A DNA stretch of 64,000 bases, taken from contig CM060733.1 in NCBI GenBank assembly GCA_030704615.1, positions 29,512,001 to 29,576,000 of the forward strand, in the 5' to 3' direction. Each line of letters begins with the position of its first letter. Positions within the stretch are counted from its first letter, which is position 1. The position numbers and the translations under genes are program-made. Below the pieces are notes generated by a model, which was given only the letters and a program-made list of their open reading frames with translations, was not told where the DNA came from and made no database searches. Positions 43,401-55,800 of the stretch are shown here, in pieces. This DNA comes from Takakia lepidozioides (lineage: Eukaryota > Streptophyta > Takakiopsida > Takakiales > Takakiaceae).

Positions 43401-44828
43401 CTTCACAATGTCCATGTTGATGTCATGATATCGACCGAAATGAATTGAGATTCCATAAATGAATCATATTTTTCAAGCCTTCATTGTAGGCTAAAACAAC
43501 CTCATTGAAGGGAATCAAACACCTGTACTCGTCTCTTGAAACCTTTGGATTGCCCCAATTTGAGAGGAAAATAGTGGAGCAACCTTCGGCAGGATTGTTG
43601 TAAGAAAAAAATGTATAGCCACTACATGAGAGACGTCTATGCTGCTCCACAAGAGAAACCTCTTGGGGTCAGCACGCAGGAAGTTAGAAACTCATGTAGC
43701 CGGGCCGAAAATGCTTGGGAAAAGTTGGCAGAGGTATGTTGATCATCATCATGTAAGGATATCCCAAACTATAGGTAATTACCCGCCCGGCGTTCTTTGA
43801 TGAACTTGGCGCCTTACCCAACAGAGGAAGGGAAATTCCTCACCATCATGAATAAGGTTTTGCATGTTCCTTTTATTTTGAGTTTTGGACATTTGTGGTG
43901 TGGTGTTATGCAGCGCTTTTATGGAGAGGTGAAATACATCTTGGGGCTGGTGCAAGCATAGACTTCAGTCAACATGCGATCCAACAAAAACTGAAAGACT
44001 TCGAGAAGATCATGGACGTGAAATTGGCCCATGTGCAAGGAACCATGGCCACAACATAGATAAAAGTGACTTGGTGGCCCAGCGAGTGCAGGAAATCAAC
44101 AATGAAGGTCGAAGCAATGGCAAGTGAGATGAAACGGGTGGTAGCAATCAGCTCCAAGATCGAAGCTCTCATTAGCGAGATGAGGCAAGGGTTGGATCGG
44201 TTGTTGGCGCCTAAGAAGAAGTAATTTCCAATCTCTAGAGAAGACTCTAGGCTGATAACTATGTCAGAGGTGGACCGCCATGCGTGCGCACACTCTTCCA
44301 CTCCCCGTCAGATGGCTACGTCGATTTATTCGAAATTTTATATCGATACACTACTCCTAGAGAGTATTATTCAAGTTTGTGCATTGACGACAATTTAGAT
44401 TTTGCATTGGTTTTGAACTTCAAAAATTGTTCAACTTGGAGCTCAAGATGATATGGAACCAAGTAGTCAGTATTTCGTGCAGTAGCTCCAGCATAAGCAA
44501 AATTAATCCCATGGCGAAAACTGGAGTTTGTACGGTTTGTTATTCATGCTTGAATTGGGGGGAGGAAAAGAAGTCCAAAGGCGTGAGCGATGAAATCAAT
44601 CACAAGACGTCCATTTGAATAGCGTCCTACTGGACGTCCAAAAAATGTTTCTCCACAAGGTCTATTCAAGTGCAATTGTTGGTTTGATGGAACTGCTAGT
44701 TGATCATTTTCAGTATATCGGAGAGCGAGTCTCCAAACATGAATATGATATCCAATGGACAAATGGATTGGACTAGATTGATGCTAAATCACCATAAACA
44801 ATAACACATATCTTATAATATCCGGCAT
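43401..44828 (-). pseudogene. GDSL esterase/lipase pseudogene 2
   Basis: On the minus strand, an ATG at 44828 starts a signal-peptide-like segment (MPDIIRYVLLFMVI) that hits a stop. In a shifted frame follows block I (FMFGDSLSD). Then come [20 protein letters not shown] and [15 protein letters not shown] (block II region), and HGINFAYAGATA (44262-44620). A 480-bp stretch with no GDSL similarity (43786-44261) precedes the later block (RDEYRCLIPFNEVVLAYNEG, 43401-43785). The C-terminal catalytic Asp-x-x-His region is not found. GDSL enzymes are secreted esterases, but this copy has stops, frameshifts and an insertion and is inactive. It lies directly downstream of the similar pseudogene 1. Confidence 0.82.
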
Positions 44829-45641
44829 AGTGTTTTCTTTTGGAATTCCATGTTCTTTTAGATTGTTCACAAATTATGTCCACGTTGATGTCATGATATC
44901 GACCGAAATGAATAGAAATTCCATGAAGCCGCTACTGGAGATTTTGAATCATATTTTTCAAGCCTTCGTTGTTGTAGGCTAAACCAACCTCATTGAAGGG
45001 AATCAAACACCTGTACTCGTCTCTTGAAACGTCGAGATTGCCCCAATTTGAGAAGAAAATAACAGAGCAATCTTCGGCATGATTGTTTTAAATAAAAAAA
45101 TGTCTAGCCACGGCATGTAAATATGTCTATGCTGCTCCACAGGAGAAATCTCTTGGGGTCAGCATGCAGGAAGTTAGAAACTCATGTAGCCGGGCCAAAA
45201 ATCCTTGAGGAAAGTTGAAAGAGATATGTCGCCATTGTATAATGATATCCCAAGCTATAGGTTATATGCACGTCGTCAACCTGTTAACTACGTCAGGAGT
45301 GAACCTCCATGTGTGCGCACAATCTTCCACTCCCCCAAGATGACTACCTCGATATATTCGAAATTTTATAACGATATACACGCCTGGAGAGTATTATTCA
45401 AGTTTGTGCATGACGACAATTTAAATTTGTATTGGTTTTGAAATCCAAAAATTGTTCAACTTGAAGCTCAAGATCATATGGAACCAAGTAGTCGTGATTT
45501 TGTGCAGTAGCTCCAACAAAAGCGAAATTATTCCCATGTCGGAAATTGGAGTTCGTACGGTTTGTTATATATGCTTGAATTGGGGTGGGGAAGGGAAGTC
45601 CAAAGGCGTCAACGATGACACCAATCACAAGACGTCCATTT

Positions 45642-47072
45642 TGAAGGGGGTTGGTATCCTATGAGCACAGCGTTAGCACAACCCACGGTCATGGGGGTTG
45701 TATGTTTTTAAACCGCAGTAATAGGAATTACATGTTTTGAGGCACGGTGCATTTATAGGGTGTAGTTGCACCAAAACAATAAACTATCTCATCTATCTTT
45801 CAATTTCGAATTGATAAGTTAAAATTAAGTAGTAGTTTCGGGAGTGAGGGTTTTAATTTCGCACCGAGAAATTAAAATTAAGTAGGAGTTTCGGGAGTGA
45901 GAGTTTTAATTTCGCACTGAGAAAATAAAATTAAGTAGGAGTTTCGGGAGTGAGAGTTTTAATTTCGCAATGAGAAAATAAAATTCAGTAGGAGTTTCGG
46001 GGGTGAGAGTTTTAATTTCGCAATGAGAAAATAAAATTCAGTAGGAGTTTCGGGGGTGAGAGTTTTAATTTCGCAATGAGAAAATAAAATTAAGTAGGTG
46101 TTTCAGGAGGGAGAGTTTTTATTTCGCACTGAGAAAATAAAATTAAGTAGGAGTTTCGGGAGGGAGAGTTTAATTTCGCACTGAGAACATAAAATTAAGT
46201 AGGAGTTTCGGGAGTGAGAGTTTTAATTTCCCACTGAGAAAATAAAATTAAGTAGGAGTTTCGGGAGTGAGAGTTTTAATTTCGCACTGAGAAATTAAAT
46301 TATGTAGGAGTTTCGGGAGTGAGAGTTTTAATTTCGCACTGAGAAAATAAAATTAAGTAGGAGTTTCGGGAGTGAGAGTTTTAATTTCGCACTGAGAAAA
46401 TAAAATTCAGTAGGAGTTTTGGGGGTGCGAGTTTTAATTTCGCAATGAGAAAATAAATTAAGTAGTAGTTTCGTGGATGAGAGTTTTTATTTCGCACTGA
46501 GAAAATAAATTAAGTAGGAGTTTCGTGAGAGAGTTTAATTTCGCACTGAGAAATTGAAATTAAGTAGGAGTTTCGGGAGTGAGAGTTTTAATTTGGCACT
46601 GAGAAAATAAAATTTGGTAGGAGTTTCGGGAGTGAGAGTTTTAATTTCGCACTAAGAAAATAAAATTAAGTAGGAGTTTCGGGAGTGAGAGTTTTAAGCA
46701 TTGAGAAATTAAAATTAAGTAGTAGTTTTGGGAGTGAGAGTTTCGTCGATAAATTATCCATGGGACGTGACAACCTTTAAGGTCTCTTGGAGTCTCAGTG
46801 CCCTTTTCTCAAGTCTATCATGGAAATGGCCTAGTACCGGGTGAGCATAGCGTAAGGAAATCCCACACTTATAGGGTAACATGGCTATCTTGTATAGAAG
46901 TTACTTGTTTCTTAAGTGTTGTTGTGAGGGCCTTTGTGAGCAGTTAAAAATAGTTTCGCAAATTTTTTAGTTTCTCAATTTTCGTTTTGCTGAAGAATAT
47001 TCGAAAGACATCTTAGGAATATGCGATATGTTCGCTTGTGCTCACTCGAGCATGCTCAATCGCTACCCAACC
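45642..47072. mobile_element. Candidate non-autonomous DNA element carrying a minisatellite
   Basis: It interrupts the GDSL sequence between identical tccattt heptamers (45635-45641 and 47073-47079), a probable target duplication. The ends are weakly inverted: GGTTGGTATCCTATGAGCA at the left against GGTTGGGTAGCGATTGAGCA read from the right. No transposase frame is present; most of it is the 53-bp minisatellite. The superfamily is not assigned. Confidence 0.6.
45818..46745. repeat. Minisatellite, 53-bp unit, about 17-18 copies
   Basis: Tandem units have the form aagtaggagtttcgggagtg then agagttttaatttcgcactg then agaaaataaaatt. They show point changes and 1-2 bp indels; the end copies are the most divergent. 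Units at about 45975-46080 and 46385-46440 share variants (attcag, gggggtg), indicating local duplication of blocks. Confidence 0.95.
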
Positions 47073-47453
47073 TCCATTTGAATAGCAGCCTGTTAGACGC
47101 CCAAAAAATGTTTCTCCATAAGGTGTCACGGACATAGCCCAGAGGAACTTACCAAGAGTAAATACCAGAAGTTACCAAGTTACCATGTTACAAAAAATTA
47201 CCATAACTTACCGTAATTTACTATGATCTATCATGATTTACCATTACTTACCAAGTTACCGGGAGTTTACCAAATTACCAAGAGTAACTTGAGAAACTAC
47301 TCAGAAAGCTTCATTTGGAGAAAACTTCTCCATCAAGATACCTCTTTTGTTTAAGGAGGCTTCTCCATCAAGAAACCTTTGTTTAATCTTGGAAACTCTT
47401 CAGCAAGAAACCTCCATAGGGGAAACTTCTTGGGGAAGCTTCTTAGTAGCCAG

Positions 47454-47461
47454 TATATATA
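47454..47461 (+). promoter_or_regulatory. LTR TATA box
   Basis: TATATATA in the LTR, 31 bp before base 47485. That base is the predicted transcript start on the self-priming model described for 47485-47784. Confidence 0.7.
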
Positions 47462-47464
47462 GGA

Positions 47465-47493
47465 GGCGAGACTGGACACTCTTCAGTCTCGCC
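47465..47493 (+). promoter_or_regulatory. LTR hairpin around the predicted transcript start
   Basis: A perfect 10-bp stem GGCGAGACTG / CAGTCTCGCC with a 9-base loop. Its 3' arm contains AGTCTCGCCAA (47485-47495), which is complementary to the primer site after the LTR. The same hairpin occurs in element 2. Confidence 0.75.
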
Positions 47494-47773
47494 AACACAA
47501 GTTCAAGCTACTCTTGTTCCTAGTCCAGTACTCCAGTCTAGCTTACAGTATCTAGTCCAGTTTCTAGTATCTGGTATTCCAGTCCAGTTTCCGGCATTCC
47601 AGTATCCAAGTCGAGTTCCAGTATTTTGTATTCTTGTCCATTGTTATAAAGATCATCTTGATTCATGTTTACCTACCATGCATTCGGCCACGCCGACCTT
47701 GACTTTTTGTCTAGTCTTGTACCTCTAATCTAATCTCTTGTTTGTGTTTTGTCATGTTCTCGTCCTTGACAAT

Positions 47774-47784
47774 TTGGCGAGACT
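47774..47784 (+). promoter_or_regulatory. Primer-binding site, probably self-primed
   Basis: TTGGCGAGACT lies two bases after the LTR. It is the exact reverse complement of AGTCTCGCCAA at 47485-47495 in the same LTR, where transcription is predicted to start. Tf1/sushi-type chromoviruses prime reverse transcription by folding back the mRNA 5' end in this way. Element 2 carries one mismatch (TTGACGAGACT). Confidence 0.72.
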
Positions 47785-47809
47785 AAAGTTTGTTCTTTAG
47801 TTAGTTAAG

Positions 47810-50800
47810 ATGGAAGGCACATTTGCGGAAATGATCACCACATTGTAGAGTTTTCAGCTCCAGATGCAAGAACTTCGTACATCTACCGCCCAATTGCAAG
47901 CTGATCAGTCTCAAGATCTTGGCAACATTCTCCACAATTTGCAACAACAAATTTCAGAGTTAAATGAGTCGAACAATGGATCTTCAACCATACGAGTCCC
48001 TACTGCAACAGCTCCTACTGCAACGGTTCCTCTTCAACAGAACCAAAGATTAGCATGCCCGAGAAATTTGATGGGACGAGATCAAAATTTCACGGTTTTG
48101 TTCAACAAGTACGACTGTTCTTACGACTACATCCACAATGCTATCCCGATGAAGGTATTCAAGTGGGATTCGTGGGCACCATTCTATCAGGCATTGCCAT
48201 ATTTTGGTTTGCACCGCTATTAGAATAAAATTCGCATTTACTATACAATTTTGAAGCATTCATGTCCAAGTTCACTGCAACGTTTGGAGAAAATGATAGA
48301 GAGAGAGTTACAGAAATAAAGATGCGAAATCTTCGATAAGGAGCACATCATGCTTCCGTTTATGCTGCCGAATTTCGACAACTTGCGTGCGATCTCGACT
48401 GGAATGAGAAGAGCCTCATTAGTCAGTTTCGATGTGGACTAAAAGATGATGTAAAAGATTTGTTGCTGACAATGTCAAACGTGATCACACTGAGTGAATT
48501 CATCACCCAAGTCATTGCATGCGATAATCGTTTGTTTGAAAGACGTCAAGAGAAGCGATCTGGATGGTCTACGACGCATCATGCCACTGCTACTACGACA
48601 CCAAACACAACGATCCATCAGACATCCAATAGTGATCATATACAGATTGATGCTATCCGATTCAAGCCATTGACGCCACAAGAAAAACAAAAACGGCCCT
48701 CGAATGGATTACGCCTCTATTGCGGAGAAGAAGATCACATAGCATTAAACTGCCCCAACAAGAGAAGATTCAAAGCTCGGGGCACAACTCAAGTGTTCGA
48801 TACGAAGAGGTCGGAAAACGACGATGTCCAGTCACAGTAGGGACCATGCGGCTGAACACCACAAATTCCTTACCGAAAAAATGTCTCTTTCTACCTCCAG
48901 ACCTTGCACCTTGCTTCACAGTTCCGGTAAAAATTAGAATGCAAAATCGAGATATCACTGTAGAAGCACTTTTGGACTCAGGAGCTTCAGCTTGTTTGAT
49001 GGAAAAAAACTTTGCGAAGCAAAACAATTTAACACTCGTAAAGAAGAAACTCTCGGTCCCCATTGAAGTCATCGATGGACGACCATTAGCATCAGGAAAT
49101 GTAGACCATGAAACTCGACCACTTGAAGTGAAGCTTAAAGATCAAACATCACATATTGTTTTCAATGTCATCCAATCTCCAACGAATCTTGTGATCCTTG
49201 GACTTCCCTGGTTCGTACTTCACAATCCCGACATCGATTTGCAATCGCGAAAAATTTCTGCAAGACAAAAATGTAGAAATATCAAAAGTATTCAACCCCT
49301 ATTCCTTGGAGCTAGAGCTTTCATGAGAGCTACAAAAAAGGAGGCGACATTTGCACTTTATGCAACTCCGATCAAGACCACAACAGACAAATGTACTTCA
49401 ACATTACCCGCTCAATATCAAGATTTCAAAGATGTCTCCGAGAAGAAAAATGCAGACATATTGCCAGAACATCGACCTTATGACTGTTACAAGAAGGAGC
49501 CCAACCACCATTCGGCCCAATCTATAACTTATCCCAGACGGAGTTGGCTGCATTACGTGAATACATTGATGAAAATTTGTCGAAGCACTTCATCCGACAT
49601 TCAAAATCACCCGCGGGGGCGCCTATCTTGTTTATGAAAAAGAAGGACGGATCATTACGCATGTGTGTCGACTATCGCGGTCTCAACAAAGTCACAATCA
49701 AGAATCGTTATCCGTTGCCGTTGATTTCTGGGCTTTTCGACTAGCTGGGACGAGCGAAGATTTTCACCAAAATCGACTTGAGATGAACTTATAACATTGT
49801 ACAGATAAAAGAATGAGACGAATGGAAAACAACTTTTCGAACAAGGTATGGACATTTTGAATACAGTGTTATGCCTTTCGGTCTTACAAATGCTCCAGCA
49901 ATTTTCCAACATATGATGAATGACATCTTTCGAGATTTTTTAGATAACTTTGTAGTCATCTATTTGGACGACATTTTGATATTTTCACAGAATGAAGAAG
50001 AACATGGCCGCTATGTACGCTTTGTCCTTGATAAATTAAGAGAAAAATGACTATATGCCAAATTGGAGAAATGTCTTTTCCATCAATCTGAGGTCGAATT
50101 TCTGGGCTACATTATTTCCAACAAAGACGTCTTTATGGATCAGAAGAAAATGCAAACCATCATCGAGTGGATTAAACCAACTTCGATCCGAGATGTACAA
50201 TGTTTTCTGGGCTTTGCAAATTTCTATAGAATCTTCATCAGTGACTACTCCAAAATTGCTGCACCATTGACACGACTCACAGGGAATGACAAATTTGTAT
50301 GGGACGAGAAGGCTGAAGCAGGCATTTACAACGGCTCCCATACTGGTACATGCAGACCCATCTAAACCATTCTTCTTAGAAATAGATGCATCGGACTTTG
50401 CACTTAGCGCGGTACTCTCTCAATACGGTACAAATGGCCGACTCCACACTGTTGGTTTTCGTTCTCGCAAATTTTCCGCTGCGGAGATCAATTATGAAAT
50501 CCATGACAAAGAACTTCTAGCAATTATCGATGTTTTTGAGGAGTGGCGACATCTATTGGAGGGAGCTAAACATCAGATCACTGTCTATACCGATCACAAA
50601 AACCTCAAATATTTTATGAGTGCTCGTGTTTTGAATCGACGTCAAGCGAGATGGAGTATGTCACTAGCAAGATTTGATTTTGTTATTACCTACCATCCCG
50701 GACATCTTAAAGGGAAACCAGATGCTCTCTCTCGACGATCGTATCTTGCGCCAAAAGAAGGGGATGCAACTTTTGACCAACAAAAATCCATTATCCTGAA

Positions 50801-52297
50801 ACCAACAAATCTCCAATTGAATATGCTATTCATGTCCACCTATGACGATGCGGAGATCATAAATGAGATTCAGGAAGCACTGAAGAGCGACCATTTTGCT
50901 ACGACACTACGAAGTCAACTAAATCAACCTCGAGACAACCCACATGTTACAAACGACTTCGAATTCAAAGATGACTTACTTTACTTCAAGGGACTTCCCT
51001 ATGTACCTCCAGGACCTACACGACTTCGAATTCTTCAAACATGTCATGATCTTCCGGCTGCATGACATTTCGGCTTCAAAAAAACATTGGAATTGATATC
51101 CAGGGACTATTGGTGGCCGCAGATGTGGAAACTCGTGAAAGAATTCATAAAATCTTATGACACGTGTGCTCTAAGGGACCACGACATCGACCTTACGGCC
51201 TTCTTCAACCATTACCCATTCCCAAGGGTCCATGGTCGTCCGTGTCTATGGACTTTATTACGGACCTTCCAATTTCCCAGATCACCGATTCAATACTTGT
51301 TATTGTAGATCGTTTTACGAAACTGCAAGACTCTTCCTCAATAATATCTACCGCATTCATGGACTCCTGAAGGACCTCGTATCCGATCGAGGACCATAGT
51401 TCATATCAAATTTTCTGGAGGGGATTATTTCACATATTGGATACTAAGATCAATCTCTCTACAGCTAATCATCCACAGACTGATGGTCAAACCGAACGTG
51501 TAAACCAGATTTTGGAGCAGTATCTTCGCTGTACGATAAATTATTACCAAGATAATTGGACGGACCTTCTGTCATTGGCTGAGTTTGCCTACAACAACAC
51601 TATACATTCTTCGACCAAATAAACCTCATTTTTCTCCAATTATGGTCATCGTTCTCGAGCAAACCCTTTCCACATGAAAACTGTTGGAAGCCCCGCTGGA
51701 GAAAACCTTGCTACTCATCTTGCTATGATTCACAATGAACTTACATCCCACCTCGCAGAAGTTAAAAAACAATACAAAGAGTATGCAGATGAACGTCGCC
51801 AACTCCAACCCCAGTTTAAGGTCGGAGATCGTGTGTGGCTTCTTCGACGGGACATACAAATCTCACCATCAAAGAAGTTGGATTATCGCCTGGGACCATT
51901 CAAAATTATTCGACAAATAAATCCGGTCAGTTTTCGGCTTGAACTCCCACGAAGTATGCACATCCATCCAGTCTTTCATGTTTCAGTATTAGAATTGTAT
52001 CATTCATTGAATATTCCAGGGAAAGTCTCCGCACCACCTCCACCAGTCGAAGTCAATCAAGAACTTGAGTATGAAGTCGACGAAGTCGTAGATTCTCGCA
52101 TCAAGTATAAACGTCTTGAGTATTTCGTACATTGGAAAGGCTATGACATCAGCGAACGAACGTGGGAACCTTCATCCAACCTCACAAATGCATCTGACAA
52201 AGTCCAAGAGTTTCATCAACGATATCCAGCTAAGTTCCGAGCTACACGTCAATTAGTCGTCACAACGATGATGTCAGCCAAGTTAGCTTCAAGGTGA
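47810..52297 (+). pseudogene. Ty3/Gypsy gag-pol with chromodomain, element 1, inactivated
   Basis: Gag starts at the ATG at 47810 and carries several breaks. The zinc knuckle near 48712 (RLYCGEEDHIALNCP) has lost its first Cys, present in element 2. Protease: EALLDSGASACLM, about 48965. Reverse transcriptase: about 49544-50040 ([30 protein letters not shown]), with stops at about 49742, 49785 and 50048. RNase H: about 50286-50760 (LEIDASDFALSAVLSQYG). Integrase: about 51060-51620 ([26 protein letters not shown]), with an internal deletion near 51325. Chromodomain: about 52060-52230 (YFVHWKGYDISERTWEP), which targets integration to methylated-histone chromatin in this family. It is not functional. 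Confidence 0.9.
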
Positions 52298-52850
52298 AGA
52301 CTCCACATTCAATGTACCTGATACACGCTAAGGAGGGAGGAGCACCATACATCAGTATATATAGCTATACTTCCAACACTCTTGCAACTTGTATTGGCAG
52401 TATGGAGTCACATGAACCAGATACATTGGAGTTGTCGCTTACCCAGCTACTAGATGAGCCATTTCGACTCTCACGACCTTCAACATCACGCCGACGCTCT
52501 CGAGACGAAGCCTCAACCTCCAACAGAATTATCAGACTTTGAGTATACTCCACTTGCCATCGTACGGGGTTCAGACGAAGAAGTACGCGTCGCATTGGTG
52601 GCCCATCGTCTCGAAAGCGTCGGCGTGATGTTGAAGGTCGTGAGAGTCGGAATGGCTGATCTGGTAGCTGGGTAAGCGACAACTCCAATGTATCTAGTTC
52701 CTATGACTCCATATTGTCAATACAAGATGCAAGAGTGTTGGAAGTGTAGCTATATATACTGATATGTTGTGCTCCTCCCTCCTTAGCGTGTATCAGGTAC
52801 ATTGAATGTGGAGTCTTCACCTTGAAGCTAACTTGGCTGACATTATCGTT
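52285..52850. repeat. Central junction of the tail-to-tail Gypsy compound
   Basis: 52285-52508 and 52625-52850 are inverted copies of the element's 3' non-coding region. The unpaired 52509-52615 belongs to element 1 only. The switch to element 2 is at about 52612-52618. Neither element's 3' LTR is present here. Confidence 0.82.
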
Positions 52851-55800
52851 GTGACGTCTTATTGACGTGTAGCTCGGGACTTAGCTGGATATCGTTGATG
52901 AAACTCTTGGACTTTGTCAGATGCATTTTCGAGGTTAGATGAAAGTTCCCACGTTCGTTCGCCGATGTCGTAGCCTTTCCAATGTACGAAATACTCAAGA
53001 CGTTTATACTTGATGCGAGAGTCTAAGACTTCGTCGACTTCATACTCAAGTTCTTGATTGACTTCGACTGGTGGAGGTGGTACGGAGACTCTCCTGGAAT
53101 ATTCGATGAATGATACAACTCTAATGATGAAACATGAAAGACTGGATGGATGTGCATACTTCGTGGGAGTTCCGAAAACTGACCGGATTTATTTGTCGAA
53201 TAATTTTGAATGGTCCCAAACGTTGATAATCCAACTTCTTTGATGGTCGCGAGGTTTATATGTCTCGTCGAGAAAGCCACACACGATCTCCGACCTTGAA
53301 CTGGGATTGGATTTGGCGACGTTGATCTGCATACTCCTTGTATTGTTTTTGAGCTTCTGCGAGGTGGGATGTAAGCTCCTTGTGAATCGTAGCTAGATGA
53401 GTAGCAAGGTTTTCTCCAGCAGGGCTTCCAATAGTCTTCATGTGGAAAGGGTTTGCTCGAGAACGATGACCATAATTGGAGAAAAATGGGGTTTACTTGG
53501 TCGAATAATGTATAGTGTTGTTGTAGGCAAACTCAGCCAATGACAGAAGGTCCGTCCAATTATCTTGGTGATAATTTATCGTACATCGAAGATACTGCTC
53601 CAAAATCTGGTTTACACGTTCGGATTGACCATCAGTCTGTGGATGATTAGTTGTAGAGAGATTGATCTTAATATCCAATATGTGAAATAATCCCCTCCAG
53701 AAAATTTGATATGAACTATGGTCCTCGATCAGATACGATGTCCTTCGGGAGTCCATGAATACGATAGATATTATTGAGAAAGAGTCTTGCAGTTTCCTCG
53801 CCGGTAACCGTCTTATTACATGGAATGAAATGTATCATCTTCGTAAAACGATCTACAATAACAAGTATTGAATCGGTGATCTTGGAAATTGGAAGGTCCG
53901 TAATAAAGTCCATAGACACGGACGACCATGGACCCTTGGGAATGGGTAATGGTTGAAGAAGGCCGTAAGGTCGATGTCGTGGTCCCTTAGCTCTAACACA
54001 CGTGTCATAAGATTTATGAATTCTTTCACGAGTTTCCACATCTGCGGCCACCAATAGTCCCTGGATATCAATTCCAATGTTTTTTTGAAGCCGAAATGTC
54101 ATGCAGCCGGAAGATCATGACATGTTTGAAGAATTCGAAGTTGTGTAGGTCTTGGAGGTACATAGAGAAGTCCCTTGAAGTAAAGTAAGTCATCTTTGAA
54201 TTCGAAGTCGTTTGTAACATGTGGGTTGTCTCGAGGTTGATTTAGTTGACTTCGTAGTGTCGTAGCAAAATGGTCGCTCTTCAGTGCTTCCTGAATCTCA
54301 TTTATGATCTCAGCATCGTCATAGGTGGACATGAATAGCATATTCAATTGGAGATTTGTTGGTTTCAGGATAATGGATTTTTGTTGGTCAAAAGTTGCAT
54401 CCCCTTCTTTTGGCGCAAGATACGATCGTCGAGAGAGAGCATCCGGTTTCCCTTTAAGATGTCCGGGATGGTAGATAATAACAAAATGAAACCTTGCTAG
54501 TGACATACTCCATCTCGCTTGACGTCGATTCAAAACACGAGCACTCATAAAATATTTGAGGTTTTTGTGATCGGTATAGACAGTGACCTGATGTTTAGCT
54601 CCCTCCAATAGATGTCGCCACTCCTCAAAAGCATCGATAATCGCTAGAAATTCTTTGTCATGGATTTCATAATTGATCTCCGCAGCGGAAAATTTGCGAG
54701 AACAAAAACCAACAGGGTGGAGTTGGCCATCTGTACCGTATTGCGAGAATACCGCGCCAAATGCAAAGTCCGATGCATCTACTTCTAAGAAGAATGGTTT
54801 AGATGGGTCTGCATGTACCAGTATTGGAGCCGTTGTAAATGTCTGCTTCAGCCTTTCAAATGTCTGGTCAGCCTTCTCGTCCCATACAAATTTGTCCTTC
54901 CCTCTGAGTCGTGTCAACGGTGCAACAATTTGGAGTAGTCATTGATGAAGATTATATAGAAATTTGCAAAGCCTAGAAAACATTGTACATCTCGGACCGA
55001 AGTTGGTTTAATCCACTCGATGATGGTTTGTATTTTCTTCTGATCCATAAAGACGCCTTTGTTGGAAATAATGTAGCCCAGAAATTCAACCTCAGATTGA
55101 TGGAACGGACATTTCTCCTATAGTCCTCTTTCTCTTAATTTATCAACGACAAGGCGCACATGGCGGCCATGTTCTTCTTCATTATGTGGAAATATCAAAA
55201 TGTCGTCCAAATAGATGACTACAAAGTCATCTAAAAATTCTTGAAAGATGTCATTCATCATATGTTGGAAAATTGTTGGAGTATTGGTAAGACCGAAAGG
55301 CATAACACTGTATTCAAAATGTCCGTACCTTGTTCAAAAAGTTGTTTTCCATTCGTCTCATTCTTTTATCCGTACAAGGTTATAGGCTCATCTCAAGTCG
55401 ATTTTAGTGAAAATCTTCGCTCGTCCCAGCTTGTCAAGAAACCCAGAAATCAGCGGCAACGGATAACGATTCTTGATTGTGACTTTGTTGAGACCGCGAT
55501 AGTCGACACACATGCGTAATGATCCGTCCTTCTTTTTCACAAACAAGATAGGCGTCCCCGTGGGTGATTTTGAATGTCGGATGAAGTGTTTCGACAAATT
55601 TTCATCAATGTATTCACGTAATATAGCCAACTCCGTCTGGGATAAATTATAGATTGGGCCGAATGGTGGTTGGGCTCCTTCTTGTAACTCAATTGCACAG
55701 TCATAAGGTCGATGTTCTGGCAACATGTCTGCATTTTTCTTCTCGAAGACATCTTTGAAATCTTGATATTGAGCGGATAATGTTGAAGTACATTTGTCTG

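Larger units (their letters stand above)
47124..47771 (+). repeat. 5' LTR of Gypsy element 1
   Basis: 648 bp, beginning TGTCACGG and ending TCCTTGACA. The first 200 bp hold a degenerate array of ttacca(t/a)-type units. A TATATATA box lies at 47454-47461. It is similar, with many differences, to the inverted LTR at 57424-58045. Confidence 0.9.
47124..52615 (+). mobile_element. Ty3/Gypsy chromovirus, element 1 (plus strand, 3' end missing)
   Basis: The 5' LTR is 47124-47771, followed by the primer site, gag, protease, reverse transcriptase, RNase H, integrase and a C-terminal chromodomain. It ends about 52615 in the 3' non-coding region with no 3' LTR before the inverted element 2 begins. The target duplication taagg at 47119-47123 is matched at 58074-58078, beyond element 2. 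The whole compound therefore sits in one target site. Confidence 0.92.

Noticed and set aside
43969-44301. 110-residue minus-strand frame inside GDSL pseudogene 2
   Set aside because: It lies in the 480-bp stretch absent from the other copy and shows no GDSL or transposon similarity; left as part of an unclassified insertion.
45818-46745. CRISPR-like array
   Set aside because: The units are contiguous 53-bp minisatellite repeats without unique spacers, in a plant nuclear context.
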